From a virus, in IMG/VR virus record IMGVR_UViG_3300029787_000245, positions 1-28,137 of that record: a DNA stretch of 28,137 bases; one strand, 5' to 3'. Below the pieces are notes generated by a model that worked only from the letters and a program-made list of their open reading frames with translations, was not told the DNA's origin and searched no databases. The position numbers and the translations under genes are program-made. Positions 24,989 through 28,137 of this stretch are shown here, piece after piece. Numbering within the stretch: position 1 is the first letter of the stretch; every line of letters begins with the position of its first letter.

Positions 24989-27708
24989 TATATCCTAATA
25001 TTTTTGAAAAAGCCTTGTTGAGCTTTATAATTTTGAAGAACTTCTAGGTTATTTAGTGGCCTAGAGTAAAACTTTAAGCTTCCTACATGTCCACGCAAGC
25101 CACTAACAAGCCCACCACGGAATCCACCTCCTAAGAAGTTACCATGCTCATACATTCCATCCGTGTAACCACCTCCCACAATCCATGGAGTGTAGAAAGG
25201 ATTTAACAGGGGGCCTGTTTTCAAGGACTGCGGACCATCAACAGTCGTAGAGGAATACTCAAAGCTATTTTCTTTCCTAAATGAAGGTAGTTGAGGTGCA
25301 TCTTTTTTATCTACTCCAAATACGCTGGTGACAGCGGAAGTGGCGACCAAGTTTCCATCCGCATAGAATTTAACTTCATCTTTGCCAGGATCAACCGTAA
25401 CGTCAACAAGAACAAACTGAGAAGACACATTTCCAAAGTCGGTTGCTGATAGGTCCACCTTCATGTTGTAGTATGTGGGGTAATCAGCGCAGTCATCATC
25501 GTTAATAAAGGATGCAGAGGAGGAATCACGCGACTGAGTTGGAGCAATAAAGAAGCTTAACGAGGACGCTGGGTCATTGTCAGAGTTTTCATTACTAAAT
25601 CCTGATAGTCCCAGAGGCGTTCCCGCTTCGGTGATTCGCCTATCTCTAGTGAACCCGCAAAGCATCCCTCGAACAAACTGCTCGCCTCGATCATTATATA
25701 AGTAATCTAAATCTGTCTCGCCTTCACCTGGAGATCTTCTACATCCTGATGCATGACCAACATTTTCGCTTCCTAAAAGAACTTTGGTTAACGAGGAGGT
25801 TGTGGCACTCATCCATCCCACTGCTGCGTCCATAATATTGGGAACATGGACCCAGCATTCCATACTAAATCCACTTGGGGAATAAGTTAGATCTCTGAAC
25901 TCTGGCGTATCGGGTAGTTTAAAGTAGGACCCTAAAGCTGAGGCTGTTGTAGGTGATGAGCTTTTGTTTTTTACAATCCCCTCTAGATAAGGAATAGCTA
26001 ACCCTGAGGCAAAAACTGTTCGCTTAGATGGGCCTACTAACTGACCATTGTTATACATGTTAGTGGTAGCACAGTTTGTTGTTTTAAAATCCATTGACGA
26101 GGGCAGAACCAACTTCGTTTCTAAAAAGTTGTAAATAGCAAAAAGACCGTCCGATTCAATTTGGTCTGTTAAAGAAAGAACGGTCCCTGCATTAGTGCTT
26201 GAAGGAGAATATAGGATACTTCCTTTTCCAATAGTGGGCACGTTTAGGTGATCAATTTTCATTGAGTCAGGCGTTGGTCTAGACACTGCAAATCGAGGCT
26301 CTAACGGAAGTACTACCCCAGCAACCTCTGCTTGTTCGAAGATAAGCTCTCGTTGTTTTTCTACATCTATTGATAAATTATACTCTTCTAAGTATGCAAA
26401 ATCATTAACTGGGGTTTCTCCTGGAGGGAATTGCGGCTCATCACTATCGGAGTATATTTGAGGAATTTTAACTGAGATTTCAATCTGTTTCTTACGTCTA
26501 TTGATTTTACTGTTATGATTTGCAATATCTGTAATAATTAGCTGGCGTTGGTTTTTTACGATTGAAGAATCTTCACCATACTCTTGAATATATCGAGTAA
26601 GATCTCCCGATAAATCATAAACATTCTTGTCTCGTTGCTGCATTACAACTGACAGGAAATGATCCTCATCATAGAAGTACTTCATTCCCAGGCTGTCATC
26701 AATCCTACTAGGGTCAAAGACATTATCAGTATACGCTTTTAGAGATGCGATAGAAATAGCATCTCCTTTTCCTCCTAAGTTAGGATCATAATCGTACTTC
26801 CACTTTTCCCCTACTGGGACAACACCAGAGATAGCGAGATATACAGGGTCTAAACCACCTGATCTTGAATCGTAATACAGGCCATCGTTTGTTAAGACAT
26901 ACTGCCCTAACTCGCTGATCGGAGGTCCGTAGCTCAATCGGAAGATGTCTTCTTCGTCTGCTCCTTCTTCAGGATCAAGCAAGGGGACACGCTCAAAGTT
27001 TGTCTGGTCTAGGAAGGGGTCAAGCTCAGAACTATCTAAAAGGAGAGGCTCTAGCGAGGGGTCTGCTTCTCTTGACTGTAAAATGCTATTAATAGCTTGT
27101 ATTTGATCATCGCATTTTTTCATGTAGTCCATAGTGCTTTTTAACTTAGCCTTCTGTCCTGCATATTCTTGTTCAAAAAGGAGTTCTGCTTCTTCAGGTG
27201 GCAGTGTACCTTTTTGGTTTGCAGAATTTCCTGATTGATATTTTTGAAGCTCATTAAACTTATCTAAGCACTCTGTTATTTCTTCTACTTGATCTATGAT
27301 CCCTTGAACATTTTGATAAATCTGAGCGCCGTAAGATGCGGCAAACTGAAAGGCTCCCAATAGTCCTCCGAGATTGGACTGCTCTTGGTTGTTATCGTTG
27401 TCCTGCCCATCCCAGCCTGTACGAGATTTAAATTTAATCATACCCTCTTCGGTATCCCATTCAATGATTCCAGTGTCCAATGATAGTTTTTGGAAAACCT
27501 GTTTCATGTGGTTATTTGCTTTAGACTTTCCTGCTTCGATCTGGCTGCTAATGTTACTGAGAATACTACTAGGCAGTAAAGCCATGGCTCCTTGAGCTAA
27601 ATTAAGCATACAGCTAGGAAGGCCGAATGACATACCTAGAGCTTGGAACGCTCCTGTTCCTCCTTGCCCCTGTACTTTTAAAAATGTTTCTAAATCAAAT
27701 GATGCCAT
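24988..27708 (-). CDS. Large baseplate-region protein with LamG-like C-terminal domain
   Basis: A 906-aa protein inserted between the gp5-like spike gene and gp25. Residues 1-120 are Gly/Ala-rich with short hydrophobic stretches; 130-215 are helical and probably coiled coil; 355-415 form another charged helix (NSKINRRKKQIEISVKIPQI). From about 500 the pattern is that of a concanavalin A/LamG-type sandwich: GLFAIYNFLE (521-530), FSMECWVHVPN (614-624), VTVDPGKDEVKFYADGNLVA (770-789), and a closing GLRGHVGSLKFYSRPLNN then EVLQNYKAQQGF (870-900). Such domains bind sugars or proteins, so an adhesin or structural bracket at the hub is likely (inference). AGAGG lies shortly before the ATG, and the upstream stop is 9 bases away. 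Confidence 0.78.
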   Translation of the reverse strand: MASFDLETFLKVQGQGGTGAFQALGMSFGLPSCMLNLAQGAMALLPSSILSNISSQIEAGKSKANNHMKQVFQKLSLDTGIIEWDTEEGMIKFKSRTGWDGQDNDNNQEQSNLGGLLGAFQFAASYGAQIYQNVQGIIDQVEEITECLDKFNELQKYQSGNSANQKGTLPPEEAELLFEQEYAGQKAKLKSTMDYMKKCDDQIQAINSILQSREADPSLEPLLLDSSELDPFLDQTNFERVPLLDPEEGADEEDIFRLSYGPPISELGQYVLTNDGLYYDSRSGGLDPVYLAISGVVPVGEKWKYDYDPNLGGKGDAISIASLKAYTDNVFDPSRIDDSLGMKYFYDEDHFLSVVMQQRDKNVYDLSGDLTRYIQEYGEDSSIVKNQRQLIITDIANHNSKINRRKKQIEISVKIPQIYSDSDEPQFPPGETPVNDFAYLEEYNLSIDVEKQRELIFEQAEVAGVVLPLEPRFAVSRPTPDSMKIDHLNVPTIGKGSILYSPSSTNAGTVLSLTDQIESDGLFAIYNFLETKLVLPSSMDFKTTNCATTNMYNNGQLVGPSKRTVFASGLAIPYLEGIVKNKSSSPTTASALGSYFKLPDTPEFRDLTYSPSGFSMECWVHVPNIMDAAVGWMSATTSSLTKVLLGSENVGHASGCRRSPGEGETDLDYLYNDRGEQFVRGMLCGFTRDRRITEAGTPLGLSGFSNENSDNDPASSLSFFIAPTQSRDSSSASFINDDDCADYPTYYNMKVDLSATDFGNVSSQFVLVDVTVDPGKDEVKFYADGNLVATSAVTSVFGVDKKDAPQLPSFRKENSFEYSSTTVDGPQSLKTGPLLNPFYTPWIVGGGYTDGMYEHGNFLGGGFRGGLVSGLRGHVGSLKFYSRPLNNLEVLQNYKAQQGFFKNIRI

Positions 27709-27717
27709 AATAACCTC

Positions 27718-28137
27718 TTAGTATGTAGTGATTCCCGACAACCCGTAATAACTTTCACTTTCTCCAATACTTGGGTTTGCCTCTGTGGATAAACCACCAT
27801 TAAGCTGAATCTGTGCGCCGTCAGCATTGATGTTGCCTGAAGCCTTTACGCTGGTAACCCCACCTGACTGCATTGTGATATTACCACCAGCATTGATATC
27901 TATGTTGTTACCTGCATTTATGCCAATATTTTCAGCGTCAATATCCACCTTTCCGTTTGTTTTTATTCGAATGGCTCCATCCGCTCCATTTGTTTGTATT
28001 TCAATAACCTGATCACTGCCATCAGCATTCAGACATTCGATAAAGATTCGTCCTTTTGCTGCCTTGGTAAAGATATTGACATCTTTGTTTAAGCTTTGAA
28101 TATTTATATTTCCTGCGTGATTAGGTTCTCCTTCAGG
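27718..28137 (-). CDS. 5: C-terminal end of gp5-like baseplate central spike, partial
   Basis: The frame is open from the right edge to a stop at 27718 (139 codons seen); the N-terminus is outside the window. The visible start PEGEPNHAGNINIQSLNKDV and NIFTKAAKGRIFIECLN fit the stem of gp5/VgrG-type spikes. Residues 73-112 show eight-residue periodicity (INAGNNID, INAGGNIT, MQSGGVTS, VKASGNIN), the pattern of the T4 gp5 C-terminal triple-stranded beta-helix needle. The end (ESESYYGLSGITTY) lacks a clear His-x-His metal tip, so a separate tip protein may cap it. A GTG at 27948 is not the start, because the frame continues upstream without a stop. Whether a lysozyme domain exists cannot be seen. 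Confidence 0.75.
   Translation of the reverse strand, partial: PEGEPNHAGNINIQSLNKDVNIFTKAAKGRIFIECLNADGSDQVIEIQTNGADGAIRIKTNGKVDIDAENIGINAGNNIDINAGGNITMQSGGVTSVKASGNINADGAQIQLNGGLSTEANPSIGESESYYGLSGITTY
27802..27921 (-). repeat. Octapeptide repeat region of the spike
   Basis: Five consecutive 24-base units encode the octads at residues 73-112 of the visible spike fragment, with Ile/Val/Met at the first position in four of five and Gly/Ala/Asn near the middle. This is the coil repeat of an intertwined beta-helix. Confidence 0.65.

Noticed and set aside
27718-27948. A separate 76-aa gene starting with GTG at 27948
   Set aside because: The same frame is open to the right edge with spike-like sequence, so it is the end of a longer gene.
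28101-28108. TATAAATA on the minus strand within the spike gene
   Set aside because: It is formed by codons of the beta-helix stem and lies almost 400 bases before the next start, without a terminator or gap nearby.
1-28137. tRNA genes, CRISPR arrays, insertion sequences, integrase or attachment sites, defence or anti-defence enzymes
   Set aside because: None was seen on either strand; every long frame is accounted for by structural or prohead genes.

Overview
The window is part of the virion-structure region of a contractile-tailed bacteriophage of the T4 superfamily. The case rests on a linked set of recognisable T4-type genes, all on the minus strand: prohead protease gp21, scaffold gp22, major capsid protein gp23, neck protein gp13, baseplate wedge proteins gp25, gp6 and a gp7-like protein, and the C-terminal end of a gp5-like spike. 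Protein sizes, gene order and several large accessory structural proteins resemble the divergent marine members of the group (cyanophage- and pelagiphage-like) more than coliphage T4. The host cannot be named from this sequence. I see no integrase, transposase, tRNA, CRISPR array or defence gene.

Layout in the direction of transcription (from 28137 down to 1). (1) Baseplate: the end of a gp5-like spike with an octapeptide beta-helix; a 906-residue protein with a LamG-like C-terminus; gp25; gp6; and a 1479-residue gp7-like wedge protein. (2) Host-facing or accessory tail proteins: a pair of related proteins of 369 and about 209 residues, a 1230-residue parallel beta-helix fibre, an 846-residue protein sharing a short N-terminal motif with that fibre, and a 1078-residue protein with a cysteine-rich, collagen-like N-terminal third. 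(3) Prohead core and capsid: an acidic CxxC protein (149 aa), a 174-aa protein, a very basic 148-aa protein, gp21 with a long basic tail, gp22, and gp23 followed by a strong hairpin. (4) After that hairpin: a 70-aa protein with an AT-hook-like motif, gp13, and a lysine/alanine-rich protein running off the left edge.

The genes are tightly packed. Five junctions in the tail block are TAATG stop/start overlaps and others are ATGA overlaps or abut, so translational coupling is likely. Only three gaps exceed 80 bases (1983-2068, 4415-4497, 7196-7282), and each holds a hairpin. Two exact T4-late-type TATAAATA boxes lie just downstream of the gp23 terminator. Together the genes build the prohead (core, shell, maturation protease), the neck, and a large decorated baseplate.

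The observations most worth a second look are: a 30-base segment (25/30 identical) shared by gp23, just past its predicted maturation cleavage site, and by the 174-aa core-region protein; a shared LTE processing-type motif across the capsid cluster; the cysteine-rich 1078-aa protein; the paralogous 369/209-aa pair; and the shared N-terminal motif of the two large fibre-like proteins. I did not find a new enzymatic or defence system.
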